Part shown: piece after piece, positions 51,436 to 61,349 of the stretch
Layout of the letters: each line of letters begins with the position of its first letter
How positions within the stretch are numbered: position 1 is the stretch's first letter
Assembly: GCF_001708935.1 (NCBI RefSeq)
Contig: NZ_MASI01000004.1
Coordinates: forward strand, 1 to 64,000
DNA length: 64,000 nucleotides
Direction: 5' to 3'
Origin: Methyloligella halotolerans
GTDB lineage: Bacteria > Pseudomonadota > Alphaproteobacteria > Rhizobiales > Methyloligellaceae
The notes under the pieces: generated by a model
Seen by the model: only the letters and a program-made list of their open reading frames with translations
What the model was told of the DNA's origin: nothing
Databases searched by the model: none
Translations under genes and position numbers: made by a program

Positions 51436-52907
51436 TGAACTTGGCAGCGCTTGTAGATCACGAGGTCGCCTCGGCGGCACCCGCGGAGAGTGCCGGCAGC
51501 ATGCTGCGCCTGCTGACCTGCGGTTCCGTGGACGACGGCAAGTCGACGCTGATCGGTCGTCTGCTCTGGGAATCCGGCGCCGTTCCGGACGACCAGCGCG
51601 AAGCCGTGCTCGCCGCCTCCAAAGGGCGGAGCAATCTGAACGGCGAGGAGATCGATTTCTCCCTGCTGCTCGACGGGCTCCAGGCCGAGCGCGAGCAGGG
51701 CATCACCATCGACATCGCTTGGCGCTTCTTCGAAAGCGCAAGCCGCCGCTACGTCATCATCGATGCGCCGGGCCACGAGCAGTACACCCGCAACATGGCG
51801 ACCGGCGCCTCCCATGCCGACGTCGCCATCCTGCTCATCGATGCGCGCCACGGCGCCAAGCGCCAGACCCGCCGTCACGCCGCCATCTGCGATCTGGTGG
51901 GCATTCGTAACGTGGTGCTCGCCGTCAACAAGATGGATTTGATCGATTTCGACGAGGCGACCTTCCGTCGGATCGAAGCCGAGTTCTATGAGATGACCAA
52001 GAGCTTCGGCTTCGAGCAGGTGCAGGCCATTCCCGTGGCGGCCCTGACCGGCGATAACGTCTCCGGCCAGTCGGCCCGGATGCCTTGGTACGACGGCCCG
52101 AGCCTGCTGGAATATCTGGAAGAGTCCGAACCCGCCATGGAGGCGTTGGACGCGCCCTTCCGCTTCCCCGTCCAGACCGTGCTTCGCAACGGCGATTTCC
52201 GCGGCTATGCCGGCACCGTCGCCTCGGGCGCCATTCGCCCCGGCGACCGGATTCTGGATGCCCGCAGTGGCCTGTCTGCCCACGTGAGACGCATCGCCAC
52301 CATGGACGGCGACCGCGAGGAAGCCGCCAAGGGCGACGCAGTGGCCATCGAGCTCGATGCTGAGCTCGACATCTCCCGCGGCGCTGTGCTGTCGGAGGCC
52401 GACCACGCCCCCGTGAATGGCGACGTCGTGGAAGCGCGGATCGTCTGGGTCTCCGAGACCCCGTTCGATCCGGAAGCGGGCTATCTGCTGCTCACCAACA
52501 CCGATCAGGTGCCCGTCAGCAGCATCAGCATCTCCGCCCTGATCGATTTCGAGAGTCTGCAATCGGCGCCGGCCCACGACTGCAAGGTCAACGACATCGC
52601 CGACTGCCGCATTCTGCTCGGACGGCCGGCGGCCTTCGACCTTTTCAGCGAGCTGCCTGCCACCGGCAATTTCGTGTTGGTCAGCGCCATCGACGGCGCC
52701 ACCGTCGCCGGCGGCGTCATCACCTTCGCGCAATCGGGCGCCGCAACCCCGGAGAACACGTTCGTTCTCAGCCGTGATCTGCTCGCGCGTGGGCTATGCT
52801 CTGACCTTGGCGATTCGGCTGAGGATCGGGCGGAGTTCGAGCGGCGTGCCCAGGAGGCGGCAAACCTGCTACGGTCTGTCGGCGTACCGGTCATCATCGA
52901 AATCTAG
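51435..52907 (+). CDS. cysN: Sulfate adenylyltransferase subunit 1 CysN
   Basis: GTPase that drives ATP sulfurylase. Elongation-factor-like motifs: G1 TCGSVDDGKSTLIGRLL (about 29-45), G2 region EQGITIDIAWR, G3 DAPGHEQYTRNMATGAS and G4 NKMD, then two beta-barrel domains (NGDFRGYAGTVASG, FVLVSAIDGATVAGG). At 490 residues it lacks the C-terminal APS kinase (CysC) found in many CysNC fusions, which agrees with the neighbouring APS-type reductase. A 10-base direct repeat, TAGTAGACTT, begins at its stop codon (52905 and 52919). Confidence 0.95.
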   Translation: MNLAALVDHEVASAAPAESAGSMLRLLTCGSVDDGKSTLIGRLLWESGAVPDDQREAVLAASKGRSNLNGEEIDFSLLLDGLQAEREQGITIDIAWRFFESASRRYVIIDAPGHEQYTRNMATGASHADVAILLIDARHGAKRQTRRHAAICDLVGIRNVVLAVNKMDLIDFDEATFRRIEAEFYEMTKSFGFEQVQAIPVAALTGDNVSGQSARMPWYDGPSLLEYLEESEPAMEALDAPFRFPVQTVLRNGDFRGYAGTVASGAIRPGDRILDARSGLSAHVRRIATMDGDREEAAKGDAVAIELDAELDISRGAVLSEADHAPVNGDVVEARIVWVSETPFDPEAGYLLLTNTDQVPVSSISISALIDFESLQSAPAHDCKVNDIADCRILLGRPAAFDLFSELPATGNFVLVSAIDGATVAGGVITFAQSGAATPENTFVLSRDLLARGLCSDLGDSAEDRAEFERRAQEAANLLRSVGVPVIIEI

Positions 52908-52996
52908 TAGACTTTGTTTAGTAGACTTGGGGACGTGAGGAGTCGGGTCAGGATGCGGCCCGTTTCCAAGGGGAACTCGTTGCGCGAATATCGGAT

Positions 52997-53788
52997 ATGA
53001 GCTGGGTGGTAGACTTTCTGCCGCTCGTCGGAGCGGGCTGCGTCGTCGGCTTCCTGATCGGTCTGACGGGGGTAGGCGGCGGCGCGCTGATGACACCGCT
53101 TCTCATCTCGACCTTTGGCGTGAGCCCGCAGATCGCGGTCGGCACCGACCTGCTCTACGCCTCCATAACCAAATGCACGGCGGGCTGGCGTCACCACACC
53201 CTCGGCCACGTCGATTGGCCGATCATGCTCCGCCTAGCGGCCGGCAGCGTGCCTGCTGCGCTCATTGTGTTGGGGCTGATGGCATTCACGCCCCTGAATA
53301 CCGAGGCCCTGGCGGAAGCCATCCGCGGCGCGCTGGTCTTCGTTCTTCCCGCCAGCGCCCTGGCCATCCTCGTCTATCCGCGCTTCATCAAGGGGCCTTT
53401 ATCGGGCGAAGATTACGACGTCCCGGTGCGGCCTCTGCCCACCATCATCTTTGGTGTCGTGCTGGGCGCCCTCGTCACGCTCACGTCGGTGGGCGCGGGC
53501 GCCATCGGCGTGGCGGTGCTTTCGACCCTTTACCCGCTCCTGCGCGCCCGCCGCGTCGTGGGCACCGATATTGCCCATGCGGTGCCGCTGACCCTGGTCG
53601 GCGGGCTCGGCCATCTCGGCCTCGGCCATGTGGACCTGACCTTGATGGTCGCTCTGCTCGTAGGCTCCATTCCGGGCATGCTGATCGGCACGCGTCTCGT
53701 CGGCCTCGCTCCGGAGTGGCTGCTAAGGCCGGTCCTCGCCATCGCGCTCTGCTACGCCGCTTACAGCCTATTCACCCACGCACACTAG
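52997..53788 (+). CDS. TauE/SafE (TSUP) family exporter, probable sulfite exporter
   Basis: A 263-residue inner-membrane protein with seven to eight helices. N-terminal repeat: VGFLIGLTGVGGGALMTPLL and TDLLYASITKCTAGWRHH. C-terminal repeat: GALVTLTSVGAGAIGVAVLS. These are TSUP signatures. It lies 89 bases after cysN on the same strand, which makes export of sulfite or import of sulfate or thiosulfate the natural guess. It is convergent with the acyl-CoA dehydrogenase. Confidence 0.9.
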   Translation: MSWVVDFLPLVGAGCVVGFLIGLTGVGGGALMTPLLISTFGVSPQIAVGTDLLYASITKCTAGWRHHTLGHVDWPIMLRLAAGSVPAALIVLGLMAFTPLNTEALAEAIRGALVFVLPASALAILVYPRFIKGPLSGEDYDVPVRPLPTIIFGVVLGALVTLTSVGAGAIGVAVLSTLYPLLRARRVVGTDIAHAVPLTLVGGLGHLGLGHVDLTLMVALLVGSIPGMLIGTRLVGLAPEWLLRPVLAIALCYAAYSLFTHAH

Positions 53789-53827
53789 CTCTTCCGCGGG
53801 AAAGCCGTAGAAGGGACCCGTGAAGGC

Positions 53828-55063
53828 CTAGCAGAAGGCCTGCAGGCCCGTGATCGCCCGGCCGAGGATCAGCGCATGGATGTCGCTGGTGCCCTCATAG
53901 GTGTTCACCGTCTCCAGATTGGCCGCATGGCGCATCACGTGGAATTCCGCCGAGATGCCGTTGCCGCCATGCATATCCCGGGCGGCGCGCGCGATCTCCA
54001 GAGCCTTGGCGCAATTGTTGCGCTTGATCATGGAAATCGTCTCCGGTGCGAGCTGGCCGAGATCGAACAGCCGCCCGGCCTGCAGGCAGCCCTGCAGGCC
54101 GAAGGCGATCTCCGTGGTCATGTCAGCGAGCTTTTTCTGGATCAGCTGGGTGGCGGCGAGCGGCCGGCCGAACTGCTTGCGGTCCAGCGTGTACTGGCGG
54201 GCTGCCGCAAGGCAGGCTTCCGCCGCGCCGAGCGTGCCCCAGCCGATGCCGTAGCGCGCCCGGTTCAGGCAGCCGAACGGACCGCTGAGCCCGCTGGCCC
54301 CCTCAAGCAGGTTTTCGTCGGGCACTTCGACGCCGTCGAGCACGATCTCGCCCGTGATCGACGCCCGCAAGGAAAGCTTGTCCGAGATCTTCGGGGTCGA
54401 GAAGCCTTTCGCCCCGCGCTCCACGATGAAGCCCTTGATGGCGTCGTCATGGGCGGCCGATTTCGCCCAGACGATGGCGATATCGGCGATGGGCGAGTTG
54501 GTGATCCAGATCTTGTTGCCCGTCAGCCGGTAGCCGTCCGCGGTCTTCTCAGCGCGGGTCCGCATACCGCCGGGATCCGATCCCGCGTCGGGTTCCGTCA
54601 GACCGAAGCAGCCGATCAGCTCGCCCGTGGAAAGCTTGGGCAGATACTTCTTCCGCTGCGCCTCGTCGCCATAGGCATATATCGGGTGCATCACCAGGGA
54701 CGACTGCACGCTCATGGCGGAGCGGTAGCCGGAATCCACCCGCTCGATCTCACGTGCCGCGAGCCCGTACGCCACATAGCCGAAGCCCGCGCCGCCATAC
54801 GCTTCCGGAATGGTGCAGCCCAAAAGTCCGAGCTCGCCCATCTCGCTCATGATCTCCCGGTCGAAGCGTTCTTCCAGATAGGCGGATGTGACCCGCGGCA
54901 GGAGCTTGGCCTGGGCGTAGCGATGGGCAGTGTCTCGCACAAGCCGCTCGTCCTCCGTCAGCTGACTTTCCAGGTCGAACGGATCTTCCCAGTCGAAACG
55001 CGTCTTCATGGTTTCGACCCCGCCGTTGCCGCTTTTGGCCGAAGGTTGAGGGGAAGTGGACAT
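53828..55063 (-). CDS. gcdH: Glutaryl-CoA dehydrogenase (acyl-CoA dehydrogenase family)
   Basis: FAD enzyme that oxidatively decarboxylates glutaryl-CoA to crotonyl-CoA in lysine and tryptophan breakdown. The 411-residue protein has [20 protein letters not shown] (the usual GCDH start), [38 protein letters not shown] (FAD loop), [20 protein letters not shown], the catalytic Glu in [18 protein letters not shown] and the Arg-containing substrate loop. The ATG at 55063 follows GGAG, and 31 further upstream codons are rejected. It is divergent from a class III CoA-transferase, the classical GCDH partner. Confidence 0.92.
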   Translation of the reverse strand: MSTSPQPSAKSGNGGVETMKTRFDWEDPFDLESQLTEDERLVRDTAHRYAQAKLLPRVTSAYLEERFDREIMSEMGELGLLGCTIPEAYGGAGFGYVAYGLAAREIERVDSGYRSAMSVQSSLVMHPIYAYGDEAQRKKYLPKLSTGELIGCFGLTEPDAGSDPGGMRTRAEKTADGYRLTGNKIWITNSPIADIAIVWAKSAAHDDAIKGFIVERGAKGFSTPKISDKLSLRASITGEIVLDGVEVPDENLLEGASGLSGPFGCLNRARYGIGWGTLGAAEACLAAARQYTLDRKQFGRPLAATQLIQKKLADMTTEIAFGLQGCLQAGRLFDLGQLAPETISMIKRNNCAKALEIARAARDMHGGNGISAEFHVMRHAANLETVNTYEGTSDIHALILGRAITGLQAFC

Positions 55064-55231
55064 GTCGTCTCCATCGCAAGAAGTATTGTCTGATGGCTTC
55101 GCAGGCGTGAAGAGATGCTCCGGCATCGAAGCCCGGGTTCCAAGGATATAAAACACGGTCGTCTTGCGCGGAAGGTCGAACTGTGGAAGCGCTAGCCCGC
55201 CATTGATCAGGATGAAATTGCGAGGAGGTCC

Positions 55232-56398
55232 ATGCGCCCGCTTGAAGGAGTGAAAGTGTTGGAGCTGGCGCGGATACTTGCCGCGCCTTGGATGGGGCAG
55301 CTCCTCGCCGATCTCGGTGCAGATGTGATCAAGGTGGAAAGCCCCGCTGGCGACGACACCCGTGGGTGGGGCCCGCCCTTCGTGCCGGCGGAAGGAGGCG
55401 GCGATCTTTCAGCGGCTTATTTTCACGCCGCCAATCGCGGCAAACGCTCCGTCACCGTCGATTTCCGCGAGGCGGAGGGGCAGGCCGAGATCCGCCGTCT
55501 CGCCGCGAAAGCCGACATTCTGATCGAGAACTTCAAGGTTGGGGGGCTCGTGAAATACGGGCTGGATGCGGAGAGTTTGCGCACCCTCAATCCGAAGCTG
55601 ATCTATTGCTCGGTCACCGGGTTCGGACAGACCGGCCCGGAAGCGGGCCGGGGCGGCTACGACTTTCTCATCCAGGGCATGGGGGGGATCATGAGCCTGA
55701 CCGGGGAGCCGGACGGCGAACCTATGAAGTCGGGCGTGGCCTTCGCCGATATCTTCACCGGCCTCTATGCTTCGAACGCCGCCCTTGCGGCGCTCCGGCG
55801 GCGTGATCAGACGGGCGAGGGCGCCACCATCGATATGTCGCTTCTCGACTGTCAGGTCGCGGTGCTGGCCAACCAGGCCATGAATTACTTCATCGATGGC
55901 GCGCCGCCGGCGCGCCTCGGCAATGCCCATCCCAACATCGTCCCCTACCAGGCCTTCGCGGTGTCGGACGGTCACGTCATCGTTGCCGTCGGCAATGACG
56001 GCCAGTTCAAGCGGTTCTGCGCGGTGATCGGCGCTCCGGAACTCGCCGACGATCCCGACTTTGCCACCAATCGCGCCCGGGTCGACAATCGCGAGGCGCT
56101 TGTGCCGCGCATCGCCGAACGCCTGCGTGGTTTCAAGAAGCAGGACCTGCTCGATCGGCTTCAGGCCGAAGGCGTGCCCGCCGGTCCGATCAACGATCTG
56201 GAGGAGGTGTTCGCCGAGCCCCAGCTCGCCCACCGCAAGCTTCGCATCGATTTGGCGGACGACGGAGCAGCGGGCGGAACGATTCCCGGGCTGCGCTCTC
56301 CGATCGTGATCGATGGCGAACCCATGGCGGCCGAACGCCCATCGCCGAGACTCGGGGCCGACAACGACGCGTTGCGGAACGGCAAGCTCTGGGACTAG
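55232..56398 (+). CDS. Class III (CaiB/BaiF) CoA-transferase, probable glutarate CoA-transferase
   Basis: Transfers CoA between a CoA thioester and a free acid, probably succinyl-CoA (or another donor) to glutarate given the neighbour. The 388-residue product has the start [62 protein letters not shown] and the catalytic Asp in [22 protein letters not shown] precedes the ATG. The 168-base gap to divergent gcdH must hold both promoters. Substrate is inferred from context, as the family is broad. Confidence 0.9.
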   Translation: MRPLEGVKVLELARILAAPWMGQLLADLGADVIKVESPAGDDTRGWGPPFVPAEGGGDLSAAYFHAANRGKRSVTVDFREAEGQAEIRRLAAKADILIENFKVGGLVKYGLDAESLRTLNPKLIYCSVTGFGQTGPEAGRGGYDFLIQGMGGIMSLTGEPDGEPMKSGVAFADIFTGLYASNAALAALRRRDQTGEGATIDMSLLDCQVAVLANQAMNYFIDGAPPARLGNAHPNIVPYQAFAVSDGHVIVAVGNDGQFKRFCAVIGAPELADDPDFATNRARVDNREALVPRIAERLRGFKKQDLLDRLQAEGVPAGPINDLEEVFAEPQLAHRKLRIDLADDGAAGGTIPGLRSPIVIDGEPMAAERPSPRLGADNDALRNGKLWD

Positions 56399-56437
56399 CC
56401 GGGACCGACAGCGGATTTGGAGATTTTTGGCGATAAA

Positions 56438-56511
56438 TGGTGCCGCCGGAGTGGATTGAACACTCGACCTCGTCATTACCAATGACGCGCTCTACCACTG
56501 AGCTACGGCGC
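56438..56511 (-). tRNA. tRNA-Thr (anticodon GGT), acceptor stem one base short
   Basis: On the minus strand the D-arm, anticodon stem CGTCA/TGACG with loop TTGGTAA (anticodon GGT), T-loop TTCAATC and encoded CCA (56440-56438) are clear. The 3' acceptor strand CGGCGGC needs GCCGCCG opposite, but the sequence reads GCGCCG before TAGCTC, one C short. This resembles the single-base losses in pstB, cysI and murA and is probably a sequence error. Otherwise the acceptor stem would be defective. Confidence 0.9.
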
Positions 56512-56648
56512 GTTTAGGCTAGGACGCTTCGCACCCGCTGCGGGGAAATCCGGCAGCAAGTGGCGAAAGCGGCGCGAAACTGCCATAGGGAACGGACACA
56601 CGCAAGCGCGCTGGCGAGCATTTCGAGGATTGGGAGGCGAAACGTCCT

Positions 56649-56819
56649 ATGTCTGGAGCCGAAGGAGCGAAGCCGGGCAAATCGGGGCAGGGCAAGGACA
56701 GCGACCGGGCCGAGCGCCTGGCTGCCGAGTTGCGCGCGAATCTCGCCCGGCGCAAAGCCCAGAAGAAAGCGCGCAGCGACTCCGATTCGCCGGAAAACGG
56801 CCCACAATCGGGTCAATGA
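56649..56819 (+). CDS. Small charged protein upstream of murA (56 residues)
   Basis: An ATG opens a 56-residue frame with a Gly/Lys-rich start, the helix SDRAERLAAELRANLARRKA and a Ser/Pro tail. The helical core, of the form AERLAAxLRANLxRRKAQ, recurs in tiny proteins next to murA in Hyphomicrobiales, as far as I recall. No function is known and no strong ribosome site is visible. It is cytoplasmic and probably nucleic-acid or protein binding, judged only by charge. Confidence 0.6.
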   Translation: MSGAEGAKPGKSGQGKDSDRAERLAAELRANLARRKAQKKARSDSDSPENGPQSGQ

Positions 56820-56993
56820 TCCTTGCTGACGCCGCAAGTCCCGCCAGCCTGGCGAGCAAGTCCTGCGGTCCGGCGACCGGAAGTGCTAAGCTTGCAGCCG
56901 CATCTCCGGAGGGATAAACGGGGAAACAGACTATGAACGCCGCATGATGCGGGGCGCCTCATCGCCTCGCCCTGACGGCGTTGAGGGAACCGA

Positions 56994-58282
56994 ATGGACC
57001 GTATCCGAATCGTTGGGGGCAATCCTCTTATCGGCAGCATTCCGATCTCGGGCGCCAAGAACGCGGCGCTCCCGTTGATGATCGCGAGTCTGCTGACATC
57101 CGACACCCTGACACTGAACAACGTGCCCCATCTCGCCGACGTGGCTCAGCTGGCGCGCATCCTCGGCAATCATGGCGTCGATCTCACGGTCGTCGGCAAG
57201 CGCCACGGCGACAATGGCGGCCACGGCCAGACCTATCGGCTGACCGCCACCGAGATCGTCGACACGACCGCGCCCTATGAGCTGGTCTCGCGCATGCGCG
57301 CCAGCTTCTGGGTGCTCGGCCCCCTGATCGCCCGGATGCACAAGGCCAAGGTCTCGCTGCCCGGCGGCTGCGCCATCGGAACCCGCCCCGTCGATCTTCA
57401 TCTTCATGCCCTCGAAGCGTTGGGCGCGAAGATCGAGCTCGATGGCGGCTACGTTCTGGCGAGCGCTCCCGGCGGCTTGAAAGGCGCTCATATCGCCTTC
57501 CCGAAGGTTTCCGTCGGCGCCACCCATAACGCCCTGATGGCGGCAACTTGGCCAAGGGCGAGACCCTGCTGGAGAATGCCGCGCGCGAGCCCGAGATCGG
57601 CGACCTCGCCGACTGTCTGGTCAAGATGGGCGCGAAGATCGAGGGCATCGGCTCGTCCACCCTTCATATCCAGGGCGTCGATTCCCTGCACGGGACCGAG
57701 CACGCCGTGCTTCCCGACCGCATCGAAACCGGCACCTATGCCATGGCCGTCGCGGCCACGGGCGGCGATGTGGTGCTGGAAGGCGCCCGGCCCGACCTGT
57801 GGCAGAGCGCGCTGGAGCTGCTGCGCGGCAGCGGCGTGGAGATCGAAGAGCGCGAGAACGCCATTCGCGTTGCCCGCAACGGCAGCGGCCTGGGGCCGTC
57901 ATCCGTGGAGACGGAGCCGTTCCCCGGCTTCCCCACGGACCTCCAGGCCCAGCTTCTGGCATTGATGTCTCTCGCCCAGGGCACGTCGACCGTGCGGGAG
58001 ACCATCTTCGAGAACCGCTTCATGCATGTGCAGGAGCTCGCCCGCCTCGGCGCCCATATCGATCTCAGGGGAGATACGGCTGTGGTGACCGGCGTGGACT
58101 CGTTGCGCGGTGCCCAGGTCATGGCCACCGATCTCAGGGCCTCGGTGTCCCTGGTGATCGCCGGCCTTGCCGCCGAGGGGGAAACCGTGATCAACCGGGT
58201 CTATCATCTCGATCGCGGCTTCGAGCGCATCGAGGAGAAGCTGGGCAGATGCGGCGCGCAGATCGAGCGCCTGAGCAGCTGA
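56994..58282 (+). pseudogene. murA: UDP-N-acetylglucosamine 1-carboxyvinyltransferase MurA, frameshifted (possibly sequencing error)
   Basis: First committed step of peptidoglycan synthesis: enolpyruvyl transfer to UDP-GlcNAc. The frame from ATG 56994 has [17 protein letters not shown], the fosfomycin-reactive Cys in [19 protein letters not shown] and [14 protein letters not shown], then loses homology at 57547. The rest ([68 protein letters not shown]) continues in another frame to 58282. One extra C in GCAAC|TTGG restores MAATLAKGET and a 429-residue enzyme. As murA is normally essential and single-copy here, a lost base in the sequence is the likely cause. Confidence 0.92.
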
Positions 58283-58372
58283 TCCGGCGTGGCCATGCGC
58301 CCCGCTTTCATTCTCGCGCAGCTTTGTTAGAACGGCACGCGACCAATTGCGACCCGGAAGAGAATTCCGCCC

Positions 58373-58828
58373 ATGACCCCATTGAAGCTGCTCGCGCTCG
58401 ACGGTGACGATCTCGAAGTCATCTCCCTGCATCTCCAGGATGCCGTGATGCGCGTCGGCGACATGGCCTATCTGCCGTCCCAGAACAGGTTCGCAGCCGT
58501 CCTCAACCGGTTCGACTGGTTGACGGCGGTCGAGAGCCGGGCGAAGACCTGTCAGCGCCGCCGCGCCGCGCTCCGCTTCGACCGGGTGTTCAACGCCAAG
58601 CTCAAGGGCTTCCGGCCCGACCAGCACGACGAGGTGCTGTCGCTCCTGGCGATCCAGTTCACCGCCGAGGACGGACCCAGCGGCGTCATTCACCTCACCT
58701 TTTCCGGCGATAAATCCATCCGCCTCGAGGCCGAATGCATCGAGGCGGAGCTGACGGATCTGGGGCCTGTCTGGCAGACCAGGAACCAACCGCGCCATCC
58801 GGACCGCGAGCCGGAAGCGGAGATGTAA
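58373..58828 (+). CDS. DUF2948 family protein
   Basis: A 151-residue protein with the family pattern LKLLALDGDDLEVISLHLQD, DMAYLPSQNRFAAVLNRFDW and RAALRFDRVFNAKLKGFRPD, ending in an Arg/Pro/Glu-rich tail. DUF2948 genes lie between murA and hisD in Alphaproteobacteria. No function is known. The hisD start follows three bases after its stop. Confidence 0.9.
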   Translation: MTPLKLLALDGDDLEVISLHLQDAVMRVGDMAYLPSQNRFAAVLNRFDWLTAVESRAKTCQRRRAALRFDRVFNAKLKGFRPDQHDEVLSLLAIQFTAEDGPSGVIHLTFSGDKSIRLEAECIEAELTDLGPVWQTRNQPRHPDREPEAEM

Positions 58829-58831
58829 TCC

Positions 58832-60136
58832 ATGGCTGTCTGGCTCTCCACCACGGCGGAGGATTTCGACGCCCGCTTCAAGGATCTGCTCGCCACCAAG
58901 CGGGAATCGTCCGCCGACGTAAACGATGCGGTGGCGAAGATCATCGACCAGGTGCGCCGCGAGGGCGACAAAGCTCTGATCGCGCTCTCCAAACGCTTCG
59001 ACCGGGTTGATCTCGGCGAGAAGGGCTTGCGCGTCACCGAAGACGAGATCGCGGCTGCGCGCGCCGAATGCGACGAGGCGACCTTGGACGCCCTCAAGCT
59101 CGCCCACGACCGCATCGCCGAGCATCACGCCCGCCAGCGCCCCGAGGACGACCGCTATACGGACGATCTCGGTGTGGAACTGGGTAGCCGCTGGACGGCG
59201 GTGGAATCCGCCGGGCTCTACGTGCCGGGCGGCACGGCGAGCTATCCGAGCTCCGTATTGATGAATGCGGTGCCCGGCAAGGTCGCTGGCGTCGAGCGCA
59301 TCGTCATGGTGGTGCCGACTCCTGACGGCGCTCTGAATCCGCTGGTGCTCGCCGCGGCGGAGCTGGCCGGCGTTTCGGAGATCTACCGGGTTGGCGGCGC
59401 CCAGGCGGTCGCGGCCCTCGCCTATGGCACGGAGACCATTGCGCCCGTTGTGAAGATCGTCGGTCCCGGCAACGCTTATGTCGCCGCCGCCAAGCGTCAG
59501 GTCTTCGGCGTCGTCGGCATCGATATGGTGGCCGGCCCCTCGGAGGTCGTGGTGATTGCCGATTCCGAGAACGATCCCGCCTGGCTGGCGGCCGATCTCC
59601 TCGCCCAGGCCGAGCACGACACGGCCGCCCAATCGATTCTCATCACCGACGACGAGGCCTTCGCCAAGAATGTCGCCGATGCGGTCGATCGTCAGCTGAA
59701 GGATCTACCCCGCAAAGAGACCGCCGAAGCGAGCTGGAACGAGTTCGGCGCTATCATCCTGGTGAAGCATCTCGATGAAGCACCGGCCCTGGCGGATCGT
59801 CTGGCGCCGGAGCATCTGGAGATCGCGACCGCGGACCCGGAGGCCCTGTCGGACAGGATCCGCAATGCCGGCGCCATCTTCCTCGGCCGCTACACGCCGG
59901 AGGTGATCGGCGATTACGTCGGCGGCTCCAACCACGTGCTGCCCACGGCGCGCAGCGCGCGCTTCGCCTCCGGCCTGGGTGTGCTCGACTTCATGAAGCG
60001 GACCTCGCTTCTGAAGCTCGATTCCGACGCCCTCGCCAAGCTCGGTCCGGCCGCGGTGACCCTTGCCCAGGCCGAGGGGCTCGCGGCTCACGGTTATTCC
60101 GTCTCAATCCGCACCAATGCCGGAGGCGGACGATGA
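58832..60136 (+). CDS. hisD: Histidinol dehydrogenase HisD
   Basis: Last step of histidine synthesis: NAD-dependent oxidation of histidinol to histidine. The 434-residue Zn enzyme shows [20 protein letters not shown] (about 128-147), [36 protein letters not shown], zinc ligands in [17 protein letters not shown] and the C-terminal [26 protein letters not shown]. It overlaps UPF0262 by four bases (ATGA). Separation of hisD from the other his genes is normal in this group. Confidence 0.97.
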   Translation: MAVWLSTTAEDFDARFKDLLATKRESSADVNDAVAKIIDQVRREGDKALIALSKRFDRVDLGEKGLRVTEDEIAAARAECDEATLDALKLAHDRIAEHHARQRPEDDRYTDDLGVELGSRWTAVESAGLYVPGGTASYPSSVLMNAVPGKVAGVERIVMVVPTPDGALNPLVLAAAELAGVSEIYRVGGAQAVAALAYGTETIAPVVKIVGPGNAYVAAAKRQVFGVVGIDMVAGPSEVVVIADSENDPAWLAADLLAQAEHDTAAQSILITDDEAFAKNVADAVDRQLKDLPRKETAEASWNEFGAIILVKHLDEAPALADRLAPEHLEIATADPEALSDRIRNAGAIFLGRYTPEVIGDYVGGSNHVLPTARSARFASGLGVLDFMKRTSLLKLDSDALAKLGPAAVTLAQAEGLAAHGYSVSIRTNAGGGR

Positions 60137-60621
60137 CCGAATCGGAGACTCAGCCCCAGTCGCGTCTCGTCGAGGTCACCCTCGATCAGAAATCCATCGG
60201 CCATAACAACGCCGACGTGGCCCATGAGCGCGAAGTCGCCATTTTCGATCTGCTTGAAGAGAACAGCTTCGACCTGGAAGGCCATGACGGCGGGCCCTAC
60301 ACCCTGAACCTGGCGCTGGCCGAGAACCGTCTCGTCTTTCACATCGCGGACGAGAACCACAAGCCGGTGGAGGAGGTCAGCCTCTCGCTCACCCCCTTCC
60401 GCAAGCTGGTGAAGGATTATTTCCTGGTTTGCGAAAGCTATTTCGAAGCGATCAAGACGGCCCCTGCGGCCAGGATCGAGGCCATCGACATGGGGCGGAA
60501 GGGGCTGCACGACGAAGGGAGCCAACTCCTGAAGGAGCGGCTGGACGGCAAGATCAACCTGGATATCGCCACCGCCCGGCGTCTCTTTACCCTTTTGTGC
60601 GCCCTGCACTGGAAGGGATGA
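60133..60621 (+). CDS. UPF0262 family protein
   Basis: A 162-residue protein with the diagnostic [54 protein letters not shown] and the final [17 protein letters not shown]0262 proteins are restricted to Alphaproteobacteria and lie after hisD; function unknown. The start overlaps the hisD stop, so translation is coupled. Confidence 0.93.
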   Translation: MTESETQPQSRLVEVTLDQKSIGHNNADVAHEREVAIFDLLEENSFDLEGHDGGPYTLNLALAENRLVFHIADENHKPVEEVSLSLTPFRKLVKDYFLVCESYFEAIKTAPAARIEAIDMGRKGLHDEGSQLLKERLDGKINLDIATARRLFTLLCALHWKG

Positions 60622-60647
60622 AGGCAACCGGGCGCCGCAGACCTGCT

Positions 60648-60914
60648 CTAGCGGCCGACGTAATCCGCCAGCTCGGAGAAATCCATCACCGGGGCGATCT
60701 GGTGAACATTGAGGTCGGTCCAGGGCTGGAAGAGCTTCATGATCGATGCGGCGTCGTCGGCCTCGAAGATCGACCAGGTCTCCTGCTGATTGAGACCGAT
60801 CCAGGCGCCGATCATCTTCACGCCTTCGGGCTCGACGATCCCGCCCTGCTTGAAGCGCTTGATGCTTTCATCCCGATTCTCCGGGTCGATGGTGACATAG
60901 CAGACGAACAGCAT
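60648..60914 (-). CDS. DUF3303-like small protein
   Basis: An 88-residue alpha/beta dimeric-barrel type protein: MLFVCYVTIDPENRDESIKR, GGIVEPEGVKMIGAWIGLN and the SIFEADDAASIMKLFQPWTD segment with conserved WT. This resembles DUF3303 proteins of unknown function. It runs opposite to the surrounding hisD-UPF0262 and infA-maf genes, at the position where relatives often have a low-molecular-weight phosphatase, so it may be an insertion or replacement. Confidence 0.8.
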   Translation of the reverse strand: MLFVCYVTIDPENRDESIKRFKQGGIVEPEGVKMIGAWIGLNQQETWSIFEADDAASIMKLFQPWTDLNVHQIAPVMDFSELADYVGR

Positions 60915-61130
60915 GGTTCGGGTTCTCCTCGCTCGTTGCCGTACAACCGTCGGACCATAAACTCGATTTTTGCAACGGCCCGTTAAACGGAAGTTTGCGC
61001 GGATTGGGCCTCTGGCGAGCCTGACGAACCTGCCCTCTGGCCATCATTTTACCGCTGACCAGCGATCGCCCTTGATTTTGCGCATCTGCGCGACCATTCT
61101 CCGCCAGCCGGCGGAGACGAAAGGAGCTTT

Positions 61131-61349
61131 ATGGCGAAGGAAGAGATGCTCGAATTTCCGGGAGTGGTGACCGAACTCCTCCCGAATGCCACCTTCAGGG
61201 TGAAACTCGAGAACGAACACGAGATCATCGCCCATACGGCGGGACGGATGCGCAAGAACCGGATTAGGGTGCTTGCAGGCGACAAAGTTCTTGTCGAGAT
61301 GACCCCATATGATCTCACCAAAGGCCGTATCACTTACCGCTTTAAATAA
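61131..61349 (+). CDS. infA: Translation initiation factor IF-1
   Basis: A 72-residue OB-fold protein that blocks the ribosomal A site during initiation. The sequence is a canonical IF-1: [60 protein letters not shown] and [20 protein letters not shown] precedes the ATG. It is the first gene of infA-maf-yacG. Confidence 0.98.
   Translation: MAKEEMLEFPGVVTELLPNATFRVKLENEHEIIAHTAGRMRKNRIRVLAGDKVLVEMTPYDLTKGRITYRFK

Noticed and set aside
52905..52928. Direct repeat TAGTAGACTT x2 at the cysN stop
   Set aside because: Two short copies 14 bases apart with no flanking mobile gene. Most likely a local slippage duplication without function.
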